Below the pieces are notes generated by a model, which had not been told where the DNA came from, ran no database searches, and was given only the letters and a program-made list of their open reading frames with translations. The translations under genes were made by a program, and so were the position numbers. From contig CANREI010000005.1 in assembly GCA_947629595.1 (NCBI GenBank), positions 1 to 31,699 of the forward strand: a stretch of DNA of 31,699 bases, read 5' to 3'. This DNA comes from an uncultured Alphaproteobacteria bacterium. GTDB taxonomy: Bacteria; Pseudomonadota; Alphaproteobacteria; CAAHEQ01; UBA3637. Shown in pieces: positions 1 through 7,771 of this stretch (its first letter is position 1; every line of letters begins with the position of its first letter).

Positions 1-3
1 GTT

Positions 4-129
4 ATGAAAGTTCGTTGTTCATTAAAATCAGCTAAAACACGGGATAAAAACTGCAAAGTTGTTCGCCGCAAAGGTCGGGTGTACGTGATTAACAAGCTGA
101 AACCGAAATTAAAAGCCAAACAGGGTTAA
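4..129 (+). CDS. rpmJ: 50S ribosomal protein L36, zinc-free type
   Basis: The 41-residue product starts MKVRCSLKSAKTRDKN and is very basic. It matches L36, the smallest protein of the large ribosomal subunit, which binds 23S rRNA. Only two cysteines are present (C5, C17). The CxxC...C...H zinc ligands of the classical 37-residue form are absent, so this is the longer zinc-independent (YkgO-like) version common in proteobacteria. The gene begins three bases into the window, so its ribosome binding site is not visible. A strong hairpin terminator follows directly. Identification is confident because the family is short and highly conserved. Confidence 0.95.
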   Translation: MKVRCSLKSAKTRDKNCKVVRRKGRVYVINKLKPKLKAKQG

Positions 130-141
130 TTTCGAAGAGAT

Positions 142-177
142 AAAAAAACGTCCGTTTTTAAAGCGGACGTTTTTTTT
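142..177. terminator. Bidirectional rho-independent terminator
   Basis: An ACGTCCG/CGGACGT stem is flanked by an A-run on the left and a T-run on the right, so it can stop rpmJ on the plus strand and the 193-2316 gene on the minus strand. It lies between two convergent genes. Confidence 0.9.
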
Positions 178-192
178 GTTTGATGCTTCTTT

Positions 193-2316
193 TTATCGTT
201 GCGCCTCCATGGCGTGATTGTCTGTCAAATCAAGAGAAGAATTTTCCTCCCGATGTTCTGTGGCACACCCCTTTAAAGCGGTTAACAAATTCGAAGAAGT
301 GTTTTCATCTTTCTTTTCCTGCTGCGTTGAAACTATTTCAACTTCCTCCGGTTCATATATTTCCGTCGGAATATCCTCTTCTTCCTGTTTTCCCGCAGTC
401 AACCGCTCTTGATTCGACTTTTCTTCATTTTTCGAATCCTCTTCTTTCTGTTTTCTTGCTGCCGCCAACCGATCTTGAGCTGCTTTTTCATTAAATCCCG
501 GCACTTTAACAGCGGATTGAATTGTTAACGCAAGCTCATCATGCTTTTCTGATTGCGGCACATGAACATCAACAAAAACACCGTCGGCATCAAACTCTTT
601 TATCACGCCCGTGTTGGGATTAACCCGAATCATTTGCGCCACTTCCGTTTGTCCGTTTTCATTTTTCCGATGAACAAACACGGCTTTTTCACCCATATAA
701 TCATAGGCGGAATCAGCCGATACGCCTTCCTGCTTTATCTGATGATGTTGATAATCCAGCACACCGCGAATAACGCGTCCGCTATCGTCATGCGCCAGTT
801 GGGAACCCTGCCCGATGGAAGCGTTTGCGAAGTTCAGCGGCTCTTCGTCATTTTCTTCCTCACCGTGCGTAAGTGTTTTATCGGTATAACTTTCCGTTCT
901 TGCCAAAACACAACCGTATTGATTAAAAAACTCGCCATCTTCGGGCATTTTAACATTTTTAAAAGCAGGATTTCCTTTGTAAAATTGTCGTCCGTAAGTG
1001 ACTTCATTTTCACCAAATTCGTCATAACAAATTCGCGTATCGTCCGGATGCTCTTGCTTCTCTTTATCTTTTTTTGCAAGCAATTCTGCCAAATCTTTTT
1101 TTCCTTGCTCCGGATTACTTTCCATAGTTTCATCCAGATTAAAAAGCTCTTCTTTCGTTAAAAAATACGTTCTTGTTTGAGTTGCTTTTTCAATAACGAC
1201 ATCACCGGCTATTTTTGTACCGTCTTTATAATAAAGGGGATATTCCGTTTGTTTAGTGTAAAAGTCTCTCGTAAACACAAGCTTAATATCTTTCGTATCC
1301 TTATCTTCAACAACCTCCATCTTATTCCATTGAGGACTATTCTTATCCCAAACGATTTCGGTAACTGTTTTTTTGGGCTTTCCGATGGTTGAAGCTGAAT
1401 TTCCGATGATTGAATCGGCCATACGAAGTGCCGGATTCATACGACGCAAAGTGCCTTTCAAAGAAAAATCATCCACATCAATACCGTATCTGTTCTGTAA
1501 ATTTGTCACGCTTGTCGAATCATATTCCGTTGTTGTTCGTTTTTGCATATTTTCATTACTATACTCATTATATTCCGAGAGAATTCGCCCGTTCTTATCT
1601 ATATTAAAAGTTGCCGCAAGAGTCATTTCCGCTCCCTCTCGTTCAAAGAAATAAAGTTGGCTCGGATCTTCTTTATCTTGCATGGCCATATAGAAAGCAT
1701 CTCTCGTTTGAACTTCTCCGTCTTCAATAACCGGTTTTCCGTTATCCGTAAGCGGTTTTTTAGTATGCCCGATTCGTACTTTCTTCTCCAATAAACTATC
1801 AGGCGTGAGCGCCACCGCAACCGACTGTCCGGTCATTTTAGCACTGCTCCAAAGAGCCTCTGCAACCTCACCGGTATTGTTCCAAAGTGCACTCCCCAAT
1901 TCTGCCAATTCCTCTCGTTGTCTGCTCTTTGGCAACACAATGCCCTTACCAACATCCGCAAACCCTTCAACAATACCTGCAACAGCCCCCACCGGATCAC
2001 CGGCGAAAACTTTTGACATCGTACTCCCATCCGCCGCCATAAGCGGAACCGCAAGCTTTCCGCCAACGCGCACTGCACGACCCATTACAGACCTCGCCCC
2101 TTTGACCACGGGCGTTTGGGCAGCTTTGGCAATCGTCTGTCCGGCTCTTGTGCTTGCAACGCTTTGCCCCATCGAACGAATAGCCCGACGACTCGCCCCA
2201 AATGCCGATGATACGCCTTCCTTAACATGGCCGGCAAACTCCGAAACCGGCATCTGCAGCAATTTCCGATTCAGTGACTCCACAACTTCGGCCACTTGAC
2301 GTGTTTCTGAAACCAT
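193..2316 (-). CDS. Large hypothetical protein (707 aa)
   Basis: I do not recognise a family. I chose ATG 2316 because AGGAG lies 7-8 bases upstream; a TTG six codons earlier falls before that site. The first 110 residues are rich in Ala, Gly, Arg and Val and contain a GVSSAFGASRRAI motif. That motif resembles GVRSAFGAARRLI near the C-termini of the two neighbouring paralogues on the same strand. The middle (about residues 180-620) is hydrophilic with many acidic and aromatic positions and no clear membrane segment. The last 90 residues are a highly charged Glu/Lys/Gln stretch, probably coiled or disordered. There is no signal peptide. With the next three genes it forms a minus-strand block of uncharacterised proteins, each with its own promoter. 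A secreted or effector-like role is possible but rests only on the shared motif and neighbourhood. Confidence 0.8.
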   Translation of the reverse strand: MVSETRQVAEVVESLNRKLLQMPVSEFAGHVKEGVSSAFGASRRAIRSMGQSVASTRAGQTIAKAAQTPVVKGARSVMGRAVRVGGKLAVPLMAADGSTMSKVFAGDPVGAVAGIVEGFADVGKGIVLPKSRQREELAELGSALWNNTGEVAEALWSSAKMTGQSVAVALTPDSLLEKKVRIGHTKKPLTDNGKPVIEDGEVQTRDAFYMAMQDKEDPSQLYFFEREGAEMTLAATFNIDKNGRILSEYNEYSNENMQKRTTTEYDSTSVTNLQNRYGIDVDDFSLKGTLRRMNPALRMADSIIGNSASTIGKPKKTVTEIVWDKNSPQWNKMEVVEDKDTKDIKLVFTRDFYTKQTEYPLYYKDGTKIAGDVVIEKATQTRTYFLTKEELFNLDETMESNPEQGKKDLAELLAKKDKEKQEHPDDTRICYDEFGENEVTYGRQFYKGNPAFKNVKMPEDGEFFNQYGCVLARTESYTDKTLTHGEEENDEEPLNFANASIGQGSQLAHDDSGRVIRGVLDYQHHQIKQEGVSADSAYDYMGEKAVFVHRKNENGQTEVAQMIRVNPNTGVIKEFDADGVFVDVHVPQSEKHDELALTIQSAVKVPGFNEKAAQDRLAAARKQKEEDSKNEEKSNQERLTAGKQEEEDIPTEIYEPEEVEIVSTQQEKKDENTSSNLLTALKGCATEHREENSSLDLTDNHAMEAQR

Positions 2317-2374
2317 TTTTTTCTCCTGTTTCAAAAGTAAAAACCAACAGCTTTTAAAGCACTCTTTTTATGTG

Positions 2375-2403
2375 ATTATATCATAAATAAATGCTTGATG
2401 CAA
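2375..2403 (-). promoter_or_regulatory. Promoter of the 707-aa gene
   Basis: On the minus strand, TTGCAT and TATAAT are separated by exactly 17 bp. The surrounding bases resemble the promoter of the next gene (3986-4014), but the CGTACG core found in that spacer is missing here. Confidence 0.8.
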
Positions 2404-2404
2404 T

Positions 2405-2620
2405 CTTTTATTCTTTAACCTTTACATCCGCTCGCTTTATTTAAAGAGGGCTCTGAGACCTTTTTGAACGAGCCCCACTCCTTTAGCGGCTTTTGCTGCC
2501 TCTTCGGCGTTTTGAACCGCTTTTGCGGTATTTATCAACCTGCGCGCTGCTCCAAAAGCACTACGCACGCCTTCACCTGCTTTGCCTGCGTTCGAACCTT
2601 CCCGCAACAGATTGTTCAGA
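2405..2620. repeat. Long direct repeat, copy 1
   Basis: About 215 bp here recur at 4201-4416 in the same orientation with only scattered differences. The repeat covers the 3' untranslated part and the last ~55 codons of the 2437-3924 gene. It is long enough for homologous recombination that would delete or duplicate the sequence between the copies. Confidence 0.9.
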
Positions 2621-3924
2621 CCTTTTACTGCTTTTGCTATTTTGGATCCTTCACCTGCTTTTTCTGCGGAAACAACACCCGTTGACTTAACAAGAAGTTT
2701 TTCCATTTCTTTTGCTCCTTCTTGCACAGTCACATAGCCCGGTTTCGAATGTGATAAACGCGCTCCACACCCTCTTTCGTTCAAATAATTCTTCATTCTT
2801 TCAATTTCTTCGGGCTTACAATCACTCATATTTATCCGATAGCCGTCTTGCATATACTTACCATCGGAACCAACAATTTCAATTTTTTTAACGTTTCCTT
2901 TTTTATACAAATTATTTAATTGTTCTTTCATATTGGAAACAGCGCCTTCACCTGCTTTCCCTGCGGAAACAACACCTTTTGACTCAACAAGAAGTTTTTC
3001 CATTTCTTTTGCTCCTTCTTGCACGGTCACATAGCCCGGTTTCGAATGTGATAAACGCGCTCCACACCCTCTTTCGTTCAAATAATTCTTCATTCTTTCA
3101 ATTTCTTCGGGCTTACAGTCAGTCATATTTATCCGAAAGCCGTCTTGCATATACTTACCATCGGAACCAACAACTCTAATTTTTTGAATGCGTTTATTTT
3201 TATATAAATTATTTAATTGTTCTTTCATATCGTAACTTACATTTTTATTTAATGAGGCGGCAGCAGATTGATTTAAAGGGTTGATTTCCCTTACATTAAA
3301 TTGAGAACGCACTTCAAGATTTTTATAAAAGTCAGCCACTTCATCGGGAATACTTCTTCGACTACCCTTGTAACCTTCTCTAAGCTTTTCCCATTTACCG
3401 ACATATTCACTTCCCACATTACCATCAAATGATAAAAAGATTTTTCTGGACGTTCCTTCAACGGGTATATCACTTACGTTTAAATTATATTGTGTCCCTT
3501 TCGGTATATTCATAAGTGTAACTTCGTTTTTTGCCATGTTCTCATATAATGCGTTGCAAAATTTGTTTAAACTTTCGGGATGATCCGCTAAATTTTCACC
3601 CAAATAAACGGTTACGGTTTTACCCATCTGCGCTCCGCCCGGGTTTGTGTTTGTCTCAAGCATTTTAATTGCGCAAACACCGTCTGTTGAAGCGGCACCC
3701 GGCACTTTTTTCATGGCGTCACCGATCGCATGCAAAAAATTCTCATAATTCTTTCCGTCATATGCAACGGGAACATGTAATTTAACACCGGATTCCTTTG
3801 CTGTGGAAACGGTATATTGAACGCCGTAATTATGCACCAGGAGGGGATTCCATTCCAAATCCCCAAATTTCAAACGGGCTTTTTTCAGATTATTCATTAT
3901 TTCTTTTGAATCGGCAGATGACAT
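2437..3924 (-). CDS. Candidate effector paralogue 1 (495 aa) with internal tandem duplication
   Basis: ATG 3924 is preceded by AAGGAG at good spacing. Residues 1-205 form a domain shared with the 4233-6281 product. Its pattern is K48-x-H50 in a VKLHVPV strand, K87 in a following strand, and Y107 in VTVYLG. This layout resembles OspF/SpvC phosphothreonine lyases and also HopA1-type domains, but the phosphate-binding arginines of OspF/SpvC are not evident, so activity is uncertain. Two copies of a 99-residue unit follow (MKEQLNNLYK... SKPGYVTV...), encoded by a 297-bp tandem duplication. The C-terminal 55 residues are an Ala-rich amphipathic region with GVRSAFGAARRL. No signal peptide or membrane segment is seen. 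Transcription comes from regulatory element A, the same element found at the pilin genes. The function is inference; the coding call is firm. Confidence 0.85.
   Translation of the reverse strand: MSSADSKEIMNNLKKARLKFGDLEWNPLLVHNYGVQYTVSTAKESGVKLHVPVAYDGKNYENFLHAIGDAMKKVPGAASTDGVCAIKMLETNTNPGGAQMGKTVTVYLGENLADHPESLNKFCNALYENMAKNEVTLMNIPKGTQYNLNVSDIPVEGTSRKIFLSFDGNVGSEYVGKWEKLREGYKGSRRSIPDEVADFYKNLEVRSQFNVREINPLNQSAAASLNKNVSYDMKEQLNNLYKNKRIQKIRVVGSDGKYMQDGFRINMTDCKPEEIERMKNYLNERGCGARLSHSKPGYVTVQEGAKEMEKLLVESKGVVSAGKAGEGAVSNMKEQLNNLYKKGNVKKIEIVGSDGKYMQDGYRINMSDCKPEEIERMKNYLNERGCGARLSHSKPGYVTVQEGAKEMEKLLVKSTGVVSAEKAGEGSKIAKAVKGLNNLLREGSNAGKAGEGVRSAFGAARRLINTAKAVQNAEEAAKAAKGVGLVQKGLRALFK
2649..2932. 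repeat. 297-bp tandem unit, first copy
   Basis: Nearly identical to 2946-3229, offset by 297 bp (99 codons, in frame) inside the 495-aa gene. The high nucleotide identity indicates a recent duplication. Diverged relatives of the encoded repeat occur about three times in the neighbouring 682-aa protein. Confidence 0.9.
2946..3229. repeat. 297-bp tandem unit, second copy
   Basis: Partner of 2649-2932; see that entry. The unit encodes a short helix, a GSDGKYMQDG turn, a PEEIERMKNYL helix and a final GYVTVQEG strand. Confidence 0.9.
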
Positions 3925-3985
3925 GATGAACTCCTTTTTAAAATTGTTAAATCCTCTGTTTTAAAGCTGTTAAGCCTTATGTATG

Positions 3986-4151
3986 ATTGTATCATAAACG
4001 TACGTTTAATGCAACGATTTTTTCGATAGTTTTCAATCACTTATTTTTAACTAACCAACCAAGGTATAACCTATTGAAAATAAAGATTTTTCAAAAAAAA
4101 TAAAAATTTTTTAAAAATTTTAAAAAAAAGTGTTGCATTAAACGTACGTTT
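3986..4151. promoter_or_regulatory. Paired-palindrome regulatory element A
   Basis: The left half is a minus-strand promoter, TTGCAT-N17-TACAAT (3986-4014), for the 495-aa gene. Its spacer holds the perfect palindrome AAACGTACGTTT. The right half (4132-4151) is an inverted copy, GTTGCATTAAACGTACGTTT, pointing the other way, but the hexamer 17 bp on is GATACA, a poor -10. The AT-rich ~115 bp between them is about 95% identical to element B at 15624-15799. The sequence shows the promoter and palindromes; repressor binding or looping is inference. Confidence 0.85.
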
Positions 4152-4167
4152 TTTTGATACATAAGAT

Positions 4168-4193
4168 AAAAGGGGCATATTGCCCCTTTTGTT
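4168..4193. terminator. Bidirectional rho-independent terminator
   Basis: A perfect AAAAGGGGCA/TGCCCCTTTT hairpin with a three-base loop. It ends the minus-strand 4233-6281 transcript, and any plus-strand transcript leaving the right half of element A. Confidence 0.85.
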
Positions 4194-4200
4194 AATACCC

Positions 4201-4416
4201 CTTTTATTCTTTAACCTTTACATCTGCTCGCTTTATTTAATGAAGGCTCTGAGACCTTTTTGAACGAGCCCCACTCCTTTAGCGGCTTTTGCTGCCTCTT
4301 CGGCGTTTTGAACCGCTTTTGCGGTATTTACCAACCTGCGCGCTGCTCCAAAAGCACTACGCGCGCCTTCACCTGCTTTGCCTGCGTTCGAACCTTCCTG
4401 CAACAGACGGTTCAGA
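4201..4416. repeat. Long direct repeat, copy 2
   Basis: Same-orientation partner of 2405-2620. It covers the C-terminal tail codons of the 682-aa gene and bases just past its stop codon. Confidence 0.9.
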
Positions 4417-6281
4417 TTTTTCACTTTTTCCGTTACTTTCGCGGTACTTTCGGCTGCTTCCCCGGCGGAATTTTTACTTGCGCTCAACGCCGCCCGCCGT
4501 TGCAGCTCCTCTTCGCCTGCCTTCCATTCCACGGGCGCTTCTTGAGCTGCTTTCGAGGCCGCAGGCGACTCTTCAGCCGACTTCAATGCCGAATTTTCAG
4601 AGTTCGGCGCCTTTTGGTCTGCGTTCAATGCCGAATTGAGGCTCATTACCGATGACGTTTGATTCGATTGAATCACACCTTCCTTCAAAGATAAGTGATG
4701 ATAGAGCTGATCCAACGATTTTCCGTTCCGAACCGTCAAAAACCCGGGATTAGATTGAGACAAGCGGACATTACCCCCGCATTTATAAGTCAAAAATTTT
4801 CTCATTTTTTCAATTTCTTCCGGTCGATACCCTGTCATATTGATGTGATATCCCTCTCCCACGCAAACACCCTTGGCATCACAAATCCTGACTTTGCTGA
4901 TTTTTTTGTTTTGCTTAAAATCATGTAATTGATCAATAACGCTTTGAGGAACATTATTCCATTGAGGACCGAATTTTTGAAACATGTGCTTTGCCGCAAC
5001 AACATTTCTTTTAACCCAACTTAAATGTCTTTCAAATCGCCGTTCATCATCAATAATGACAATCGATGAATTTTTCCCATGAAAATGACTTTTAACGTGA
5101 TGATATTCCAAATCCTTCATTACTTTTGTTTGATCGTCAAGAGAAAGATGACGCATATCTATAAAAAACTTTTCGTCACCCCCGCTCATTATGCCGATTT
5201 TTTTGTCTTTATACAACTCATTAAGCACATCAAAACCAGATCGGAGCTTATAGGGCTGCGGTGTATCGTAAATCGGCGGCATGGGAGCAATAGCCGTTGA
5301 GAAAAAATTATCGGTTGCTTTTGTAAAAGTTTTTCCTTCAATCATCAGTTTGCCGTTTTTATTGAGAATAGAATTCTCACCAATCCCGCTTTGTTTTAAT
5401 TCTTGTATGATTCGTTGCTGCTCCGCAACGGAATGATTTTGCAAATCAATTGAAACGACATATCCTTTTAACTCTTTTGTCTTGGAATTGATAAGGGGGC
5501 TCATTTCCATTTTTCCCTGACTGTCCAGTTCGGATAACATATTTATAAAATTCTTATTTTTCGATATCAGATTATTATTTTCTTTCAATATCGGATTATT
5601 ATTTTTCAAAGGCGATAAATTCTTTGCGGGATGCGAATCAATTTTCACATTTTTAAAAAACGCTTTCATTTCTTCGGAAATAGACCTTCCTTTATCCGCG
5701 GCCTTGTACCCGCGTCCCAATTTTTTCCAAATACCGTCATATCCCGGTCTCGGATCTCCATCATACGACCACCAAATTCTTCCGTCGGTTCCTTCAACAA
5801 GAACATCTCCCGTGTTTAAATTATATTGTGATCCTTTCGGTATTTTCATGAATGTAACACCTCGTTTTTGCATGGCATTATGGAATTCATTGCAAAATTT
5901 GCTTAAAATTTCAGGATGATCCGCTAAACTTTTACCCAAATAAATGCATGTATTTTTACCCAGCTGTGACCCTTCATTAGCGTGTTGCGCGATTTTAAAG
6001 GCGACAACCCCCTGATTTGAAACGGCCTCGGGAACTTTTTCCATCGCCTCACCGAGAGAACTAATAAATTTAAGGTAATTTTCTCCGTTATGCTCAACGG
6101 GAATGTGCAACTTAACGCCGGATGCGTTTTTGGGGGAACCGAGATACGAAATCCAAAAATCAGTCGTATGCGGACGATAATCCATAATATCAGAAAACCC
6201 GATATGTGCTTTTTTCAGCGCCCTTAAAATTTCTTTCGTATTTCTTGCTGCATTGATAGAATTTTTTTCGGTAATATACAT
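4233..6281 (-). CDS. Candidate effector paralogue 2 (682 aa)
   Basis: Paralogue of the 495-aa product. The N-terminal ~205 residues keep K57-x-H59 (VKLHIPV), K96 (AFKI) and Y114 (CIYLG), followed by a GRIWWSYDGD segment where OspF/SpvC have their SYR segment. Three diverged copies of the ~85-residue repeat follow (roughly residues 240-320, 345-420 and 455-540); the last has the clearest GYHINMTGYRPEEIEKM core. A linker of about 90 residues rich in Ala, Glu and Ser precedes the 55-residue tail almost identical to paralogue 1. ATG 6281 has AAAGGA about 12 bases upstream, slightly far. There is no signal peptide. It has its own promoter without the CGTACG core and its own terminator, so it is probably monocistronic. 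An effector or toxin-like role is inference. Confidence 0.85.
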   Translation of the reverse strand: MYITEKNSINAARNTKEILRALKKAHIGFSDIMDYRPHTTDFWISYLGSPKNASGVKLHIPVEHNGENYLKFISSLGEAMEKVPEAVSNQGVVAFKIAQHANEGSQLGKNTCIYLGKSLADHPEILSKFCNEFHNAMQKRGVTFMKIPKGSQYNLNTGDVLVEGTDGRIWWSYDGDPRPGYDGIWKKLGRGYKAADKGRSISEEMKAFFKNVKIDSHPAKNLSPLKNNNPILKENNNLISKNKNFINMLSELDSQGKMEMSPLINSKTKELKGYVVSIDLQNHSVAEQQRIIQELKQSGIGENSILNKNGKLMIEGKTFTKATDNFFSTAIAPMPPIYDTPQPYKLRSGFDVLNELYKDKKIGIMSGGDEKFFIDMRHLSLDDQTKVMKDLEYHHVKSHFHGKNSSIVIIDDERRFERHLSWVKRNVVAAKHMFQKFGPQWNNVPQSVIDQLHDFKQNKKISKVRICDAKGVCVGEGYHINMTGYRPEEIEKMRKFLTYKCGGNVRLSQSNPGFLTVRNGKSLDQLYHHLSLKEGVIQSNQTSSVMSLNSALNADQKAPNSENSALKSAEESPAASKAAQEAPVEWKAGEEELQRRAALSASKNSAGEAAESTAKVTEKVKNLNRLLQEGSNAGKAGEGARSAFGAARRLVNTAKAVQNAEEAAKAAKGVGLVQKGLRAFIK

Positions 6282-6334
6282 AATTTGAATATTCCTTTCT
6301 CTAAAAATGTGTTACAAACAACATCTTATGTTGC

Positions 6335-6363
6335 ATTATATCACAAATAATCACCCGAGGCAA
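6335..6363 (-). promoter_or_regulatory. Promoter of the 682-aa gene
   Basis: Minus-strand TTGCCT-N17-TATAAT. The bases around the -10 (TTTGTGATATAATG) resemble those at 2375-2403, suggesting common ancestry of the promoters. Confidence 0.8.
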
Positions 6364-6384
6364 TCCTTTTTTAAACAGACTTCT

Positions 6385-7620
6385 TTACAAGCGCTCTTTT
6401 TCACCGCATAACGCCCCCAAAATGCGTTGGTCATAATTCTTTTGAGAAGCGGCTTTTTTAATTTTTTGCCAATCATTGTTTGTATTTATCTTTTTGACTT
6501 CCTTTAATTCAACCGCCTTTAAATTGCGCACGATATAGTAATGCGATTGATTATCAAGAGCCGTATCAATCAAGCCGTCAAAATTTAAAGCATCAATGTT
6601 ATATCGGCTGTAAGATTTATTGTTTCTGCCTTTCCAAATATTTTCTACCGGCAAATGCAACAAGGCATATTTCAACACCTTTTCTGCCTTTATCAGTGTG
6701 TTTTTCATTTCCAATTCACTGCGTTTCAGCACATCTTCCGTTTGAAACGGCTCAACTTCAAAATCCATATTCCACACATCGGGATCAGACATTAAATTCA
6801 GGTGATTTTGAACCGTCTTCCGAGTGTTTTGCCACCGTTTTGCGGCTTCATTTAACTCATTTAAAGCATTTTCAAAAATCTGTAACTCGTTTTCCGTTAA
6901 TGGATTAAGCATTTTATCGGATTGCTCACAATAGTTATCATACGTTTTCATCAACAAAGAACCCTCATGATGCGCCGCCTCAATAAACGCATTCGGCTCT
7001 TTTAAAGGATCATCCAGTTTCATAATGTTGCACAGCGTTTGCGTGTCAAAATCCGTATAACCGTTATCCGCCAACGTTAAACATTTTTTTTCCAATGAAA
7101 AAGCCTGCAAAAAATTGCCCGTGACAACCGCTTTATATAAACTCACATCAAATTTCCGGGCCGTTTTCACTTTCAAAGGCACATCGGCAAACTTTTGTAA
7201 AAAGGCTCTCCGTAAAGCCTCATCCGTTCGCCACCTCGCATTTCCGAACAGATTTTTATTTGCCAGCATTTCTTCCCATTCCGCTCGCGAAACAATGCCT
7301 TCGTTTCCTTTTTTTGCCAAATTATCCAATAAAATTTTCATAAACGACATACCGTTTTTTTTACCCAACGGCGTTCCTTCGTCAATAATCCCCTGTGCCT
7401 TTAAAAACACGTCTTCATAAAAATTGCTGTTAAACCACGTCCCGTTTATAAAAATGAAATTCGGTAAATTTCTGGCAGCACATAAATAATTAAAATATAA
7501 CGCACCTTCTTCCGTATCGGCGGTATAAAAACCCGTACCGTTCAATCCGCCGCCCGCACGCGGGCCGGTTAAATTATCGTAGACGGAGAGATGATAAACC
7601 GTTTTATTCTTAACAAACAT
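6385..7620 (-). CDS. Hypothetical protein (411 aa), possible ADP-ribosyltransferase-like N-terminus
   Basis: The N-terminus reads VYHLSVYDNLTG, then GGGLNGTGFYTADTEEGAL. This H-x-S followed by a G-x-GFYT-x-[DE]-x-E-x-A pattern is typical of small ADP-ribosyltransferase-fold domains such as the DUF3990 group. I cannot place a catalytic Glu, so this is a weak assignment. The rest (about residues 110-411) is helical, charged and unrecognised, with no signal peptide or membrane segment. No clear ribosome binding site precedes ATG 7620. It is the first gene downstream of its own promoter and shares strand and neighbourhood with the effector-like paralogues. Confidence 0.75.
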   Translation of the reverse strand: MFVKNKTVYHLSVYDNLTGPRAGGGLNGTGFYTADTEEGALYFNYLCAARNLPNFIFINGTWFNSNFYEDVFLKAQGIIDEGTPLGKKNGMSFMKILLDNLAKKGNEGIVSRAEWEEMLANKNLFGNARWRTDEALRRAFLQKFADVPLKVKTARKFDVSLYKAVVTGNFLQAFSLEKKCLTLADNGYTDFDTQTLCNIMKLDDPLKEPNAFIEAAHHEGSLLMKTYDNYCEQSDKMLNPLTENELQIFENALNELNEAAKRWQNTRKTVQNHLNLMSDPDVWNMDFEVEPFQTEDVLKRSELEMKNTLIKAEKVLKYALLHLPVENIWKGRNNKSYSRYNIDALNFDGLIDTALDNQSHYYIVRNLKAVELKEVKKINTNNDWQKIKKAASQKNYDQRILGALCGEKERL

Positions 7621-7661
7621 TTTTCAATCGGGCTTTCTCTTTAATCGCTTGATTTTTAAAC

Positions 7662-7690
7662 AGTATACCCGATTTTCACACAAAAAGCAA
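7662..7690 (-). promoter_or_regulatory. Promoter of the 411-aa gene
   Basis: Minus-strand TTGCTT-N17-TATACT, with the start codon about 40 bases downstream of the -10. Confidence 0.75.
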
Positions 7691-7712
7691 GCATTGATTC
7701 AAAAAATGACAC

Positions 7713-7751
7713 AAAAAAAGCGGCTTTCAATTTATTGATAAGCCGCTTTTG
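7713..7751 (-). terminator. Rho-independent terminator of uvrC-pgsA
   Basis: AAAAGCGGCTT and AAGCCGCTTTT form an 11-bp stem, followed on the minus strand by a T-run, 21 bases past the pgsA stop. Confidence 0.9.
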
Positions 7752-7771
7752 AAATGAATGTGACGAAGGCC

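Noticed and set aside
3986..4151. CtrA or sigma54 binding site
   Set aside because: There is no TTAA-N7-TTAA pair at the palindrome, and GTTGCA lacks the TGGCAC partner at sigma54 spacing; the hexamers fit a sigma70-type promoter better.
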